A DNA stretch of 54,702 bases from Phaeoceros laevis (lineage: Eukaryota > Anthocerotophyta > Anthocerotopsida > Notothyladales): the NCBI GenBank assembly GCA_049999765.1, contig JBNGIQ010009421.1:357943-412644 (forward strand). The letters are read 5' to 3'. This document shows positions 10,181 to 19,943 of the stretch, piece after piece. The translations under genes were made by a program, and so were the position numbers. Each line of letters begins with the position of its first letter. Position 1 is the stretch's first letter. The notes under the pieces are model-generated. The model did no database searches. It had not been told where the DNA came from and saw nothing but the letters and a program-made list of their open reading frames with translations.

Positions 10181-11136
10181 GCTGTAGACCCTGGGAACAT
10201 CTAACCTCCAATTTCCCAGATCTACAGCAGATAACCGAGCTAGTCCCGAAATTTTCCAACCAGCGAAAAGACTGGCTGCATTCTTGGATCAGACAGGATG
10301 CTAACGGATCAGGTGCGCACGAAGAGTCCAGAACGATGAGGAAGGCTCCTAGGAGCAGCAGGACATGGAGAGCCACCTCAAGGTAGTGCCGCGGAGACTG
10401 TGGGACGCCTGCAGAAGCGCGAGGAGTAACAAAAGAACCAGGCCAACCGGCTGATGAGGACGGGGCCCGCTCCCTCTTCGGGCCTGCTTACTGCGCTGAT
10501 TCAAAAGCTCCTTCACGCTTCGTTGAGAAGCCTCCACGTGGAGACTCCAAAAAGTCTCTAGCATTCTCAAGTTCTCAGGACAGCTAATAATGGTCACTGA
10601 GATATCAAATACCTTGCCGTACTAAAGTGTGTGTGTGTTTATCCTAGCAATGTTCCAGCCATCAGCGAGCTGCTTTGCAAATTCAGGCTAATAAGAAGTG
10701 CAGAACCATAAGCAGTATACGATGGTTATTAATAACTTCTTATGATCCATTCTTCCCAGGGAAGAAGAGGGCGAGGGGCAGTGTGCGCCTCGCTGCGGCC
10801 GTGGACGAGAGCGCAGCGCGATGAATCGCATAAGAAGCACAGCTGCAGAGGCAGGCTCTTGAGATTCCCAAGAGTGAAGCGCGCATGTGGTGAGAGAGGG
10901 AGCAGCACATCCGGTGTGGAACTGCTTCAAGCATGTGTTCGGTCAAGGCCTCAGCATTAGATATTGCATTCGCAACCGCAAGGTTGGTGGGAGAAAAAAA
11001 TCCCCTAGCGGAGAAGAATATTGCTTGCACCCGTAGATCGGAGGAAAACAGAGGGATGACTTTTTGGATCAAGGCGCACGACGGAAAGGCATGATGAAGT
11101 GTGAAGCAACTAGCTCGTGAAGGGGTTGCACGACTG
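10181..11136. other. Divergent intergenic region between receptor kinase and PPR1
   Basis: About 950 bp that should hold the promoters and 5' UTRs of both genes. A (gt)n run near 10627-10638 is the only simple repeat. A minus-strand open frame at 10095-10376 starts with a hydrophobic stretch but overlaps the receptor kinase start in another frame, so I treat it as a possible upstream ORF at most. Confidence 0.4.
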
Positions 11137-14100
11137 ATGGCCGCTGGACTGGATTTAGTGGTGACCGGCGCGGCCTTGGCCACTTGTCTGTCACCAGTCT
11201 TCGCGTTGAGAGAGCGCACGACAGCACTAGTACCTGAGACTGGGAGCCACCCAGCAGGAAAGGTGTGGTGTGCCAAAAGTTCTGCATCCTGTGAGCTGGA
11301 GAGAATCCCTTCAGAAGAGCTACAGGAGATTTTATGGAAACAGTTTTTTGCAGACCCGTCCCAATGGTGGGATATTAGACGGAAGAAGACGACTCCCCAG
11401 CATCCTGATTTTAGGCACAAAAAATCCAAGATCGCCCTGTGGCTGAGAAATCGGCAGAAGCCTGGTTGGGTGGACGCGCAGCTGGCCCGGTGGGACGCTG
11501 GCAGGAAGAAGGCTTCTGAGTCTGTATCCGCCTCTGTTTCAAGGCAAGGAGCAGTTGCAGCTCATGAGGGCCACTTGGAAGTGAGAATGTGCAGGAAACT
11601 ATGTGAGGACGGAAGGATTTCTGAGGCCGTGGATGCGTTGAGCCCAGCAGTGCAGCGAGGATGCCATGTAGAGAAGAATCTCTTTTACCGCCTCCTCAAG
11701 TGGTGCATCTCGCACAAGGACCTGACTTTGGGCAGACGCATCCATGCTCTATCTGTGAAAAGCGGGTATGAAGGAGACGCATTCTTGGCCACCCACATTA
11801 TCGGTCTGTACGCTTCGTATGGGAGGCTGGAGGAAGCAATGCGGGTGTTTGCCAAAGTCTCTACGCCGGACTCCTATAACTGGGCTACCATCATCTTCGC
11901 TTATGCTAGAAATGGAAAGGCTGCCGAGGCTGCAGAGGCAATTCGACTGTATCGACAAATGCGAGAGGCAGCTACTGTTGAGCCCGACGGCCGTATCCAC
12001 TCAGCAGTTTTGAAGGCTTGTGCCGTTGCTGGAGATTTGGTTGCCGGCAAGGAGGTCCATGCTCATATTCTTGCGAGTCCAAGCAAGCCAGATAGATTTG
12101 TAGAAGCTGGGCTGGTTGATATGTATGCAAAATGCGGGAGCTTAGAGGATGCTCGCAGAGTGTTTGACAAACTTCCGGAGAGGACTGTTGTAGCATGGAA
12201 TGCGATGCTTGCAGGGTATGCCCAGCAGGGTATGGGTCAGGAAGCCCTTGATTTTTACAGGGGGATGCTGCAGGAAGATGGCAGTCCTCCAAGTCGTGTT
12301 ACATATGTATGCTTGCTGCAGGCGTGTGCAAGTGTAGGTGTAGGAGCCCTGCTTCAGGGAAAGCAGCTCCATTCAGAGATTCGAGAAAAAGGATTGCAAG
12401 GGGATGTGGTTCTATGCGGCAGCTTGATTAACATGTATGCGAAGTGCGGGAGCCTAGAGGATGCTCGCAGTTTGTTTGACATATTTCCAGCTAGGAATGT
12501 CGTCACATGGACCGCAATGATTTCAGGTTATGCCCAGCAGGGGATGGGTCAGGAAGCCCTTGCTCTTTACAGGAGTATGCAACGGGAAGGCCACTCTCCT
12601 CCCGATTCTGTTACATATGCATGCCTGCTGCGGGCATGTGCTACTGTAGGAGCCCTTCATGAGGGAAAGCAGCTGCACGCAGAGATCAAAGAACGAGGAC
12701 TGCAAGAGGATGCGGTTTTAGGTGGCACCTTGGTCAACATGTATGCAAAGTGTGGTCGCTTAGAAGACGCTCGCAGCGTGTTTGACATACTTCCAGCCAG
12801 GGATGTTTTCACATGGACCGCAATGATTGCTGGTTATGCCAAGGACGGTATGGGTGCAAAAGCCCTTGGTCTTTACAGGAGTATGCAGCAGGAAGGCCTC
12901 TCGCCTCCAGATCTTGTTACATTTGTGTGCCTCCTACAGGCATGTGCCACTATAGGTGCAGGAGCTCTGCATGAGGGAAAGCAGTTGCATACACAGATTG
13001 AAGAACGTGGCCTGCAAGATGATGCGGTTCTAGGTGGCAGCTTGGTCAACATGTATGCAAAGTGCGGTAGCTTAGAGGATGCTTGCAGAGTATTTGAGAG
13101 GCTCCCGGAGAGGACGGTTGTAGCATGGAACGCGATGCTTGCAGGGTATACCCAGCAGGGTATGGGTGAGGAAGCCCTTGCACTTTACAGGAGTATGGAA
13201 AAGGAAGACCTTGGTTCTCCAAGTTGTGTGACGTATGTATGCCTGCTGCAGGCATGTGCAAGTTTAGGTGGGGAAGCCCTTCCTCAGGGAAAGCAGCTCC
13301 ATGCAGAGATTCAAGAAAAAGGGCTGCAAGATGATATTGTTCTGGCCTGCAGCGTGATTAACATGTATGCGAAGTGCGGGAGCTTAGAAGATGCTCGCAG
13401 AGTGTTTGACATGGTACCCACCAGGAATGTTGTCATCTGGACCGCAATCATTGCAGGTTATGCTCAGGGGGGCATGGGTCAGGAAGCTCTCAGTCTTTAC
13501 AGGAGTATGCAACAGGAAGGTCTGAACCATCCAGACTCCGTTACATATGTATGCCTGCTACAGGCATGTGCAAATGTAGGTGCACAAGCCCTTCCTCAGG
13601 GACAGCAGCTCCATGCAGAGATCGAAGAAAAAGGGCTGCAAGATGGTGTTCTTCTGGCCTGCAGCTTGGTCAACATGTACGCAAAGTGCGGGAGCTTAGA
13701 GGATGCCCGCAGATTGTTTGACATACTTCCACACAGGAATGTCGTAATATGGACTGCAATGATTGCAGGTTATGCGCAGCAGGGGCTGGGTCAAGAAGCG
13801 CTTAATCTCTATAGGAGTATGCAACAGGAAGGCCTGTCTCCTCCTGATTCTGTGACATATGTATGCCTTTTACAGGCATGTGCAAGTGCTGGTGTTGAAG
13901 CCCTTCCTCAGGGACAGCAGCTCCATGCCGAGGTTGAAGAAAAAGGGTTGCAAGGTGATGTTGTTCTGGCCTGCAGCTTGGTTAACATGTATGCAAAGTG
14001 TGGGAACTTAAACGATGCTCGCAGAATGTTTGACAGGCTTCCAGCCAAGAATGTAGAATCATGGAATGCAATTCTTGCGGGGTATGCTCAGCAGGGGATG

Positions 14101-15594
14101 GGTGAAGAGGCCCTCGGACTTTACCGGATGATGGAACAGGATGCCCTCTCTCCTCCTGATTCTGTCACATACGTGTGCCTGCTGCAGGCATGTGCTAGTG
14201 TAGGTGTACGAGCTCTTGATGAGGGAAAGAAGCTTCATTCACAGCTCAAAGAACGAGGACTGCAGGAGGATGTGGTTCTTGGTGGCAGCTTGGTTAACAT
14301 GTATTCGAAGTGTGGGAGCTTAGAGGATGCTCGCAGAGTGTTTGACAGACTTGCAGCCAGGAATGTGGTAGCATGGAATGCTATTCTTGGTGGGTACATC
14401 CAGCAAGGGATGGGTCAGGAAGCCCTGAGTGTTTACAGGAGTATGCAACAAGAAGGCCTGTCTTTTCCCGATTCTGTTACATTTAAGTGCATGCTGCAAG
14501 CATGTGCACTTGTAGCAGCTCTGCCTCTTGGAAAGGAGCTCCATGCACAAATTCAGGAGCGAGGACTGCAAGCTGATCCAAGTGTGGGAGCTGCAGTGGT
14601 TAATATGTACGCAAAGTGTGGTAGCATGTTGGATTCGCAGCAGGTGTTTGATGCCTTGCATGAAAGAACCATGGAGGCATGGAATTCACTTATTGGCGGA
14701 TACACCCGCCAAGGAGATAGTCAAGTTGTGTTTGACTTGGTTGACAGGATGAGATTGGAGGGCATACACCCAAATGAGATCACGTACCTTAGTGTGCTAA
14801 CAGTGTGCAGTCATGTGGGTCTAGTAGACAAAGGCCGGGAGTACTTCGAGGCGATGACAGACTATGGGATCAGTGCAACCTTGGAGCACTTCGCATGCAT
14901 GATTGATCTTTTGGGGCGTGCAGGCCATCTGGAGGATGCGTTACAGATGGCCAAGACCATGCCTTTCCCACCTACTGACATAGTTTGGCATACTCTGCTA
15001 GGAGCTTGTCGGAAGTGGAAAAACGTCGAGGTTGGGCGACAGGTTTTCGAGGGTGCAATGACCGTGGATGAACAAGATGCTGCATCTTACGTGTTGATGT
15101 CCAATATATATGCAAGCGCTAAGATGTGGGAGGCGGCCAGGGAGATGCAGGCAAAGAGAAAGAAGTTGGGGGCGTGGAAGAAGCCAGGCCAGAGCTGGTG
15201 GACTGACATGGGTGGAGTGGTGCACATGTTTGTTGTTGGGGACAAGAAGCATCCTGAGAGTGAAGGCATCTATGCCAGGATGGACCAGCTGATCCCCAAA
15301 ATGAAGAAGGAGGGGTATGTACCTCACCTGCACTCATCGTTGCGCGACATATCTGATGATGAGAAGGAAGCTGAGTTGTGTGGGCACAGCGAGAAGTTGG
15401 CTATCGCATATGCCCTGAATAAAACACCTGAGGGGACAACCATTCGAATTGTGAAAAATCTGCGCGTGTGCACGGATTGTCACACAGCAACAGCTTACAT
15501 AGCACAAGTAGAAAAGCGAACTATCATCTGCCGGGATGCAAGTCGCTTCCATATCTTCAAGGAGGGGAAGTGTTCATGTGGAGACTACTGGTAG
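11137..15594 (+). CDS. PPR1: PLS-class PPR-DYW RNA-editing factor (WW-type DYW) with N-terminal PDF-like motif
   Basis: Intronless, 1485 aa from the ATG at 11137; a stop codon in frame at 11095 and a GTG at 11101 exclude an earlier start. Residues 1-60 look like an organelle targeting peptide. Residues 67-116 match the OSB PDF motif (ADPSQWWDIR, HPDFRHK, ALWL, PGWVDAQL). From about 150 follow about 30 PPR motifs in S-P-L order, many nearly identical (LVNMYAKCGSLEDARRVFD). Then come the E/E+ region, the PG box with PGQSWW, the deaminase signature HSE and CTDCH, and the terminus CSCGDYW. The zinc ligands and catalytic Glu are present, so C-to-U editing of one or more organelle transcripts is the likely role. 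The two Trp residues in the PG box fit the DYW:WW subclass. It is unusually long for the family (typically 600-1000 aa), apparently because triplets were duplicated inside the gene. Confidence 0.93.
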   Translation: MAAGLDLVVTGAALATCLSPVFALRERTTALVPETGSHPAGKVWCAKSSASCELERIPSEELQEILWKQFFADPSQWWDIRRKKTTPQHPDFRHKKSKIALWLRNRQKPGWVDAQLARWDAGRKKASESVSASVSRQGAVAAHEGHLEVRMCRKLCEDGRISEAVDALSPAVQRGCHVEKNLFYRLLKWCISHKDLTLGRRIHALSVKSGYEGDAFLATHIIGLYASYGRLEEAMRVFAKVSTPDSYNWATIIFAYARNGKAAEAAEAIRLYRQMREAATVEPDGRIHSAVLKACAVAGDLVAGKEVHAHILASPSKPDRFVEAGLVDMYAKCGSLEDARRVFDKLPERTVVAWNAMLAGYAQQGMGQEALDFYRGMLQEDGSPPSRVTYVCLLQACASVGVGALLQGKQLHSEIREKGLQGDVVLCGSLINMYAKCGSLEDARSLFDIFPARNVVTWTAMISGYAQQGMGQEALALYRSMQREGHSPPDSVTYACLLRACATVGALHEGKQLHAEIKERGLQEDAVLGGTLVNMYAKCGRLEDARSVFDILPARDVFTWTAMIAGYAKDGMGAKALGLYRSMQQEGLSPPDLVTFVCLLQACATIGAGALHEGKQLHTQIEERGLQDDAVLGGSLVNMYAKCGSLEDACRVFERLPERTVVAWNAMLAGYTQQGMGEEALALYRSMEKEDLGSPSCVTYVCLLQACASLGGEALPQGKQLHAEIQEKGLQDDIVLACSVINMYAKCGSLEDARRVFDMVPTRNVVIWTAIIAGYAQGGMGQEALSLYRSMQQEGLNHPDSVTYVCLLQACANVGAQALPQGQQLHAEIEEKGLQDGVLLACSLVNMYAKCGSLEDARRLFDILPHRNVVIWTAMIAGYAQQGLGQEALNLYRSMQQEGLSPPDSVTYVCLLQACASAGVEALPQGQQLHAEVEEKGLQGDVVLACSLVNMYAKCGNLNDARRMFDRLPAKNVESWNAILAGYAQQGMGEEALGLYRMMEQDALSPPDSVTYVCLLQACASVGVRALDEGKKLHSQLKERGLQEDVVLGGSLVNMYSKCGSLEDARRVFDRLAARNVVAWNAILGGYIQQGMGQEALSVYRSMQQEGLSFPDSVTFKCMLQACALVAALPLGKELHAQIQERGLQADPSVGAAVVNMYAKCGSMLDSQQVFDALHERTMEAWNSLIGGYTRQGDSQVVFDLVDRMRLEGIHPNEITYLSVLTVCSHVGLVDKGREYFEAMTDYGISATLEHFACMIDLLGRAGHLEDALQMAKTMPFPPTDIVWHTLLGACRKWKNVEVGRQVFEGAMTVDEQDAASYVLMSNIYASAKMWEAAREMQAKRKKLGAWKKPGQSWWTDMGGVVHMFVVGDKKHPESEGIYARMDQLIPKMKKEGYVPHLHSSLRDISDDEKEAELCGHSEKLAIAYALNKTPEGTTIRIVKNLRVCTDCHTATAYIAQVEKRTIICRDASRFHIFKEGKCSCGDYW

Positions 15595-17189
15595 TTGGTT
15601 AACGGGCAAGCAAGCAGGGTTACCACTACAGAGTTGGTCACTGACATCCCCAAAGAATGAAAGGAGAATGATTTGAGCCGCATTGATGCTAGGTGCTCTT
15701 CTCGGTCCAGTCTGTCTTGCAACCAGATGATCAGCTACAATTGTGTTCCATCCAAGCAAGGGACTAGCCATTGGCCTGCAGTACGTTTGGTGTTCTGAAG
15801 TGTTGTTGCTTGTGCCCTCCCGCAGTTCAGGTTCTATCTGCTTTAAAGTTGGTTCTAATTCACATCGCCTATCGGTTTGGAGCAGTTCCAGTGCACAGGT
15901 CGTGAAAGGACGGCGTCCACCTTCACTGTTCACTTGAGAAGAGGAGTGACAAGTGAGTTCCAGGGCTAAGAGTTGGGGCCCAAGACCAGCCTTGGAGACA
16001 TGTTTATTCATAAGGTGTGATGTCCTTATGCTTGCAAATGTCAAAGTAGTTTCGACACGGGCAGGTCACTGGCTTGGTAGAGGGGTGCCATGTTTTAAAG
16101 ACTGCAGGCTTAATTACACCGATTGTTTTCTGCTACAGGTCCTTGAATTGTTAGTGGTATCCGTTGTGTGTCGCCATTATTCCGTGAGGTCTCTGGAGCA
16201 ACTTTGCTTTTGAGGAGAACACAACGTTGGCGAACAATTTGGTGGGGTCACTGAAGTTCGAGATTTGACAAGGTGCGAGGGAGGTTGTGTTATGCATACG
16301 CTGCCTTTGGTGCTGACCAAGCAATGCGTTCGTTGGGGACCATTTGACATGGTCATGAATAAGTGACAGCAGTTGTGCTAGCCACAACAGTGGTGTTGGT
16401 AGACCTTGTGGTGGCGATGGCAAGGAAGTACGTATGACAAAGTTGGAAGCAATTAATGAACGAATGCGAAAGAAATGCGGGCCAGGAAGTGCACCATTTG
16501 ACATGTTCAATAATAAGAGACAGCAGTTGTGCTAGCCACAACCCTTGAGCTTCCACCATTTGCTCTACGCCTCCTGTTCGCGGCGTACAGCTGTATAGTA
16601 GGAGGTGCCTCCTTATCAGGTGACTCCTATCAATTAGTTGGACGTAGGCTGAGATCCGGGAAGTCTCTGACGAAGCTGAGTCTCAGTGAGAGGAACCGAG
16701 ACTAAGCTGACAGCGTTTGCGGGGCAGATTAGCAAGTGGCTTTCTAAGCTCATCAACCGTGCCACCGTCGACCTCTTACCACTTGCGGTAATAATGTATT
16801 TCTCTCGACTTATACGAGCCATGTTACAGGACGTCAAATAGGATTGGAAGTGGCTTGACACAGTAATCAGTTGCCAGAGCTCGAATAGGTGGCGCAGAAG
16901 GTGATCCCGGCCTCCGGGTCTGTCATGTATACAGTGAGCGTGGGGAACACATGGAAGATGGTGCCTTCCGTAGGCAAGAAATTCGCAGCAAGCCCTCTAG
17001 AAGATAGAACAAGGGCTTCAGAAACTAATCAATCAATCAATCAGCTCACTTCATGCCTACTTACCGGGCCTGTGCCTGTCGTGTCCTAGTATTCAAAGAG
17101 CGGTTTTTGGACTACCTATTATTGTGCCACAGCAATAGGTTTCATTCTACTATTGCTATTTACTGCACTTTCCAAACTCCATACTATTG
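15595..17189. other. Intergenic region with a 50-bp direct repeat
   Basis: Downstream of PPR1. It holds two imperfect copies of a roughly 50-bp sequence (about 16340-16390 and 16493-16543; shared accatttgacatg and agacagcagttgtgctagcc-type blocks). The minus-strand open frame at 15574-16044 shows no recognisable protein. I see no gene here. Confidence 0.5.
16340..16543. repeat. Direct repeat, two ~50-bp copies 150 bp apart
   Basis: Both copies contain accatttgacatg, then a short variable part with gacagcagttgtgctagccacaac. They differ at few positions. Origin unknown; a recent local duplication is the simplest reading. Confidence 0.7.
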
Positions 17190-18894
17190 CTATTTACTGT
17201 AGTCTCCAAACTCTAACCGCCTTGGCTGCATGTTAACTTTTGCTGCATTTACCTGCTCCATCCAACGCTCCTGATGCTCCATCCACAGGAGCTGCCCTCT
17301 TGTCCAGGGCCTCAACCTGTAAAAAGTCGTCTTGTGGAACTCCATAAAGCGTAGCAACACATCTAACCTTCTCGACTGCTCCCAAATGGAGCTCGATGGA
17401 GGGGGAAGATCCCCCGCTACCTCCTCAAAGTAGAGCAGTCCAAAGCCTTTATCTTCTACGTTGGTGACAAGGTTGTAGTTTGGGCCAGACACCCACGGGG
17501 TGTTTGTCCTGAACTTTCGTTCCGGAGGAGCGATGTGAATGCCGATGAACGTTCCTGGTGGGGCTGAAACCAAGCTCAGAGCACCACCCGAGTCTCCAGC
17601 AAAAGTCGATGCACTATGAGCAATTGTGGAGCTATTCGCTGCTAACAACCTTCCAACTCCGGGGACCAGCTCTCCATCGTGTACATCTTCAAAAACGACA
17701 AAAAGTTTGTCACACACCATGTTGATCCAATGTTTCACCATCTCTCGCGACTCTTCCTTACACCTAATAAATTGGGACCAACTCCTCCCACCAAGTTTTG
17801 CTGCCATCTCCTCATTGAGCATATGGCAGTGCTTGTAGAAGAAGTCCATGATCGCTTTGGAGTTATCCTTCCAGTTCTGATAGTTCTTAACAAACCGAAC
17901 CTCCTCCCTTAGCTGATCGATCATCGGATAGCCCAAGATAAAACAAGGGGGCTTCTCTTGTAAGTTCACTCTCTCCATACTGAGACTCATGGGGACAAGA
18001 AGTTGGTCAAATGAGTGAAGCCTTCTGCCTCTCCCTCTTGGCTGTTGAACAGGTTGGGATCTAGATGCCAAGAAGACAAGCATCCAAACATAGTTCTGGC
18101 TCCGTCCCATACGAGGATCCTGTGATAGGATCTACAGGAAAAGGATATAAATCGTCTTCACTTCCAACACCCTCGTGCCTATTGGGCAACTCTTCACGCG
18201 TGCCCTCTACACTTGTAACACCGCCAAGAACCTCCGGGCCGTTGGTCACCTCTGCGGATCCACCTGTAATTATGTCTCCAGCATGCACACTGATCGGTCC
18301 CTCCTCATTGGATGCCTCGATGACCACAGTCATGCTCTCAAACTCAAAATGAGGCATCATTCCGCTCTTAAAGTCCTCATCCCGAGCAATGAGCTCATTC
18401 AAGCCCAAGAAAAACCTAGAATCGCGCTCCACATGCCTAGCAGTCAAAACCTTATGCTGCGTAACCGAGAATCATGTACCGTACATTCCAACACCTTCCG
18501 CTTTCAAGCGAACTGTGCATGAGGTGAAACCACTATGGTTGGGCCACTCTTTGTCAAGCATCTTCATAGGTGAACCTGCTGGGTAACGGTCTCCCATTCT
18601 ATGCAAATCAAGTAGACAATCCTGCCCATGCCAGGTGTTCCGAAGTTTTAAGAGAGGAGACAGTCTCTCATTGCCAGGGTCGTCGGGGTCCCAAATGTCG
18701 CTTTCCAGACCAATTGCTGGCACATCAGGATCACTTAAGCTTGCCAACTCCAGCTCGAGAGCCTGCACGACCTGAGCAACATCTGCTTGCTCATGCTCCA
18801 ATGCAGAGGCAGCGATCTCCCACAACAACGAAACCATAGGCTCTTGTTCTGTCAAGCTCCGAACTTCCAAATCCGACCTGCGCATTGCCTCCAT
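17190..18894 (-). pseudogene. Trypsin-like serine peptidase gene with an in-frame stop
   Basis: Two exons are plausible: 18894-18113 and 18060-17190, joined by a 52-bp GT-AG intron that restores the frame. In frame, the first exon has a TGA at 18474-18472 directly before FSVTQHKVLTARHV. In trypsin-like proteases this position is usually Gly (GTGFxV...), so a single GGA-to-TGA change would explain it. The His motif is TARHV; the Ser motif is AGDSGGAL, followed by FIGIHI as in chymotrypsin-fold proteases. The catalytic Asp is not obvious. Flanking parts (about 110 N-terminal, 120 C-terminal residues) are unrecognised. A related fragment lies at 31148-31495, so this is a dispersed family. I call it a pseudogene because of the stop, but the frame is otherwise intact over 550 codons, so recent inactivation, readthrough or a sequence error are all possible. 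Confidence 0.6.
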
Positions 18895-18960
18895 CGTCTT
18901 GTCGTCCGACAAACCCTACACGTCCAAAGCCATCGCGTTTAGAATCCGTCATCAAATCAC

Positions 18961-19145
18961 ATACATCTATATATGTACGAGCCCTATATTTACCATTGTA
19001 CGAAGGTCACTTATAACATAGATCTATATATGTACGAGCCCTTTATTTACAACGCTTTATTTACCGTTGTACGAAGGTCACTTATAACATAGATCTATAT
19101 ATATACAAGCCCTATATTTACCGTTGTACGAAGGTCACTTATAAT
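18961..19145. repeat. Three tandem ~60-70-bp AT-rich repeats
   Basis: Three copies share atctatatatgtacgagccc (or near variant), then a short T/A-rich part with taccgttgtacgaaggtcac and ttataa. The middle copy carries an extra duplicated tttatttac block. They lie upstream of the trypsin-like gene (5' side). Confidence 0.8.
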
Positions 19146-19160
19146 TCAGATGCCCGTGCA

Positions 19161-19686
19161 CTAAATTAACTCATCGACTAAACGTTTCCACTTTTGAGTT
19201 TGTTCAGTAACTGGGGGTTCTAACCCCTTGACTTCGGCTGCTAAGGGAGGCAGCTTCTGCCAGGTCTTGCTGGCAAGGTTGAGCCGGAAGCACTCCAAAA
19301 TCCGGGTGCCGTTGTCCAAGCAAGCCGATACGAGCACTCTCCGGCCGGTTTCAATGACCATCCTTGCACCCGATAGGAACCGTGGAGGTATCAACAACCC
19401 TGGGAACTCCCCCTCCCTGTACTTTGAACCGATTTGAGTACTTGTCAAGCCTTCCAAGTTTCAGCAAATGCATGGGGTAGCCACCACAGGTAGCGATAGG
19501 CGCGCTCTGCGTCTGGAAATCCATGGTCCTCATAACCTCCCATCTCTTGCAAACTCCGTGAAAGCAGGCTTGGCTCGTTGCAGGCAGAAACAGGGCACTT
19601 TCTCCACCAGCTCTTCGGACAGCAGCCTCCTCATAGATGTCATCACCGGCTTCCTCATGGGGCTTCGAAAAGCTCTTCCAGCGTGA
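19161..19686 (-). pseudogene. Broken F-box/kelch gene fragment
   Basis: Pieces in shifted frames on the minus strand together resemble an F-box protein. Around 19640 the sequence reads LLSEELVEKV in one frame and continues FLPATSQACFHGVCKRWEVM in another, which is an F-box split by a frameshift. The frame then runs to LLKLGRLDKY and moves again near 19440 into the frame coding for REGEFPGLLIPPRFL and ECFRLNLASKTWQKLPPL, a kelch-like segment, before a stop at 19161. At least two indels break it. It has no close similarity in order to the F-box protein at 4700-5956 beyond the family features. Confidence 0.65.
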
Positions 19687-19943
19687 TTATGGTTACTACA
19701 GTCGTCTTGTGAGCCACAACAGCCATTCCTGCAGGAGAAATTCCAGTTAGGTCAGCCACTTGCACTAACGAGTATCCAAGCTGTGCCGCTGCCAAATGAC
19801 AAACATAAAACATTCTTTTGTTGGCTCAGACCTGCAAACTCAAACGGAAGTTGCTACTTTCAGAGCATTTGGCTCATCACTTTTTGACCTGGTGCTTCTT
19901 TGTTCCAGTACCCGGTTGAGTTTGTACAGTAATAACTGCGTTT

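Noticed and set aside
10095-10376. Minus-strand frame with a signal-peptide-like start
   Set aside because: It overlaps the receptor kinase start in another frame and has no domain; at most an upstream ORF.
11101-11136. Upstream GTG start for PPR1
   Set aside because: The first in-frame ATG is 11137 and a stop lies just upstream; non-AUG starts are rare in plants.
11749-15552. Many minus- and plus-strand frames inside PPR1
   Set aside because: They overlap the clear PPR coding frame, repeat with the triplet period and have no domain.
15574-16044. 156-codon minus-strand frame after PPR1
   Set aside because: No similarity to any family I know; probably chance within a 3' UTR.
18961-19145. 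CRISPR-like array
   Set aside because: Units are long, adjacent and vary internally; there are no unique spacers, and this is a plant nuclear sequence.
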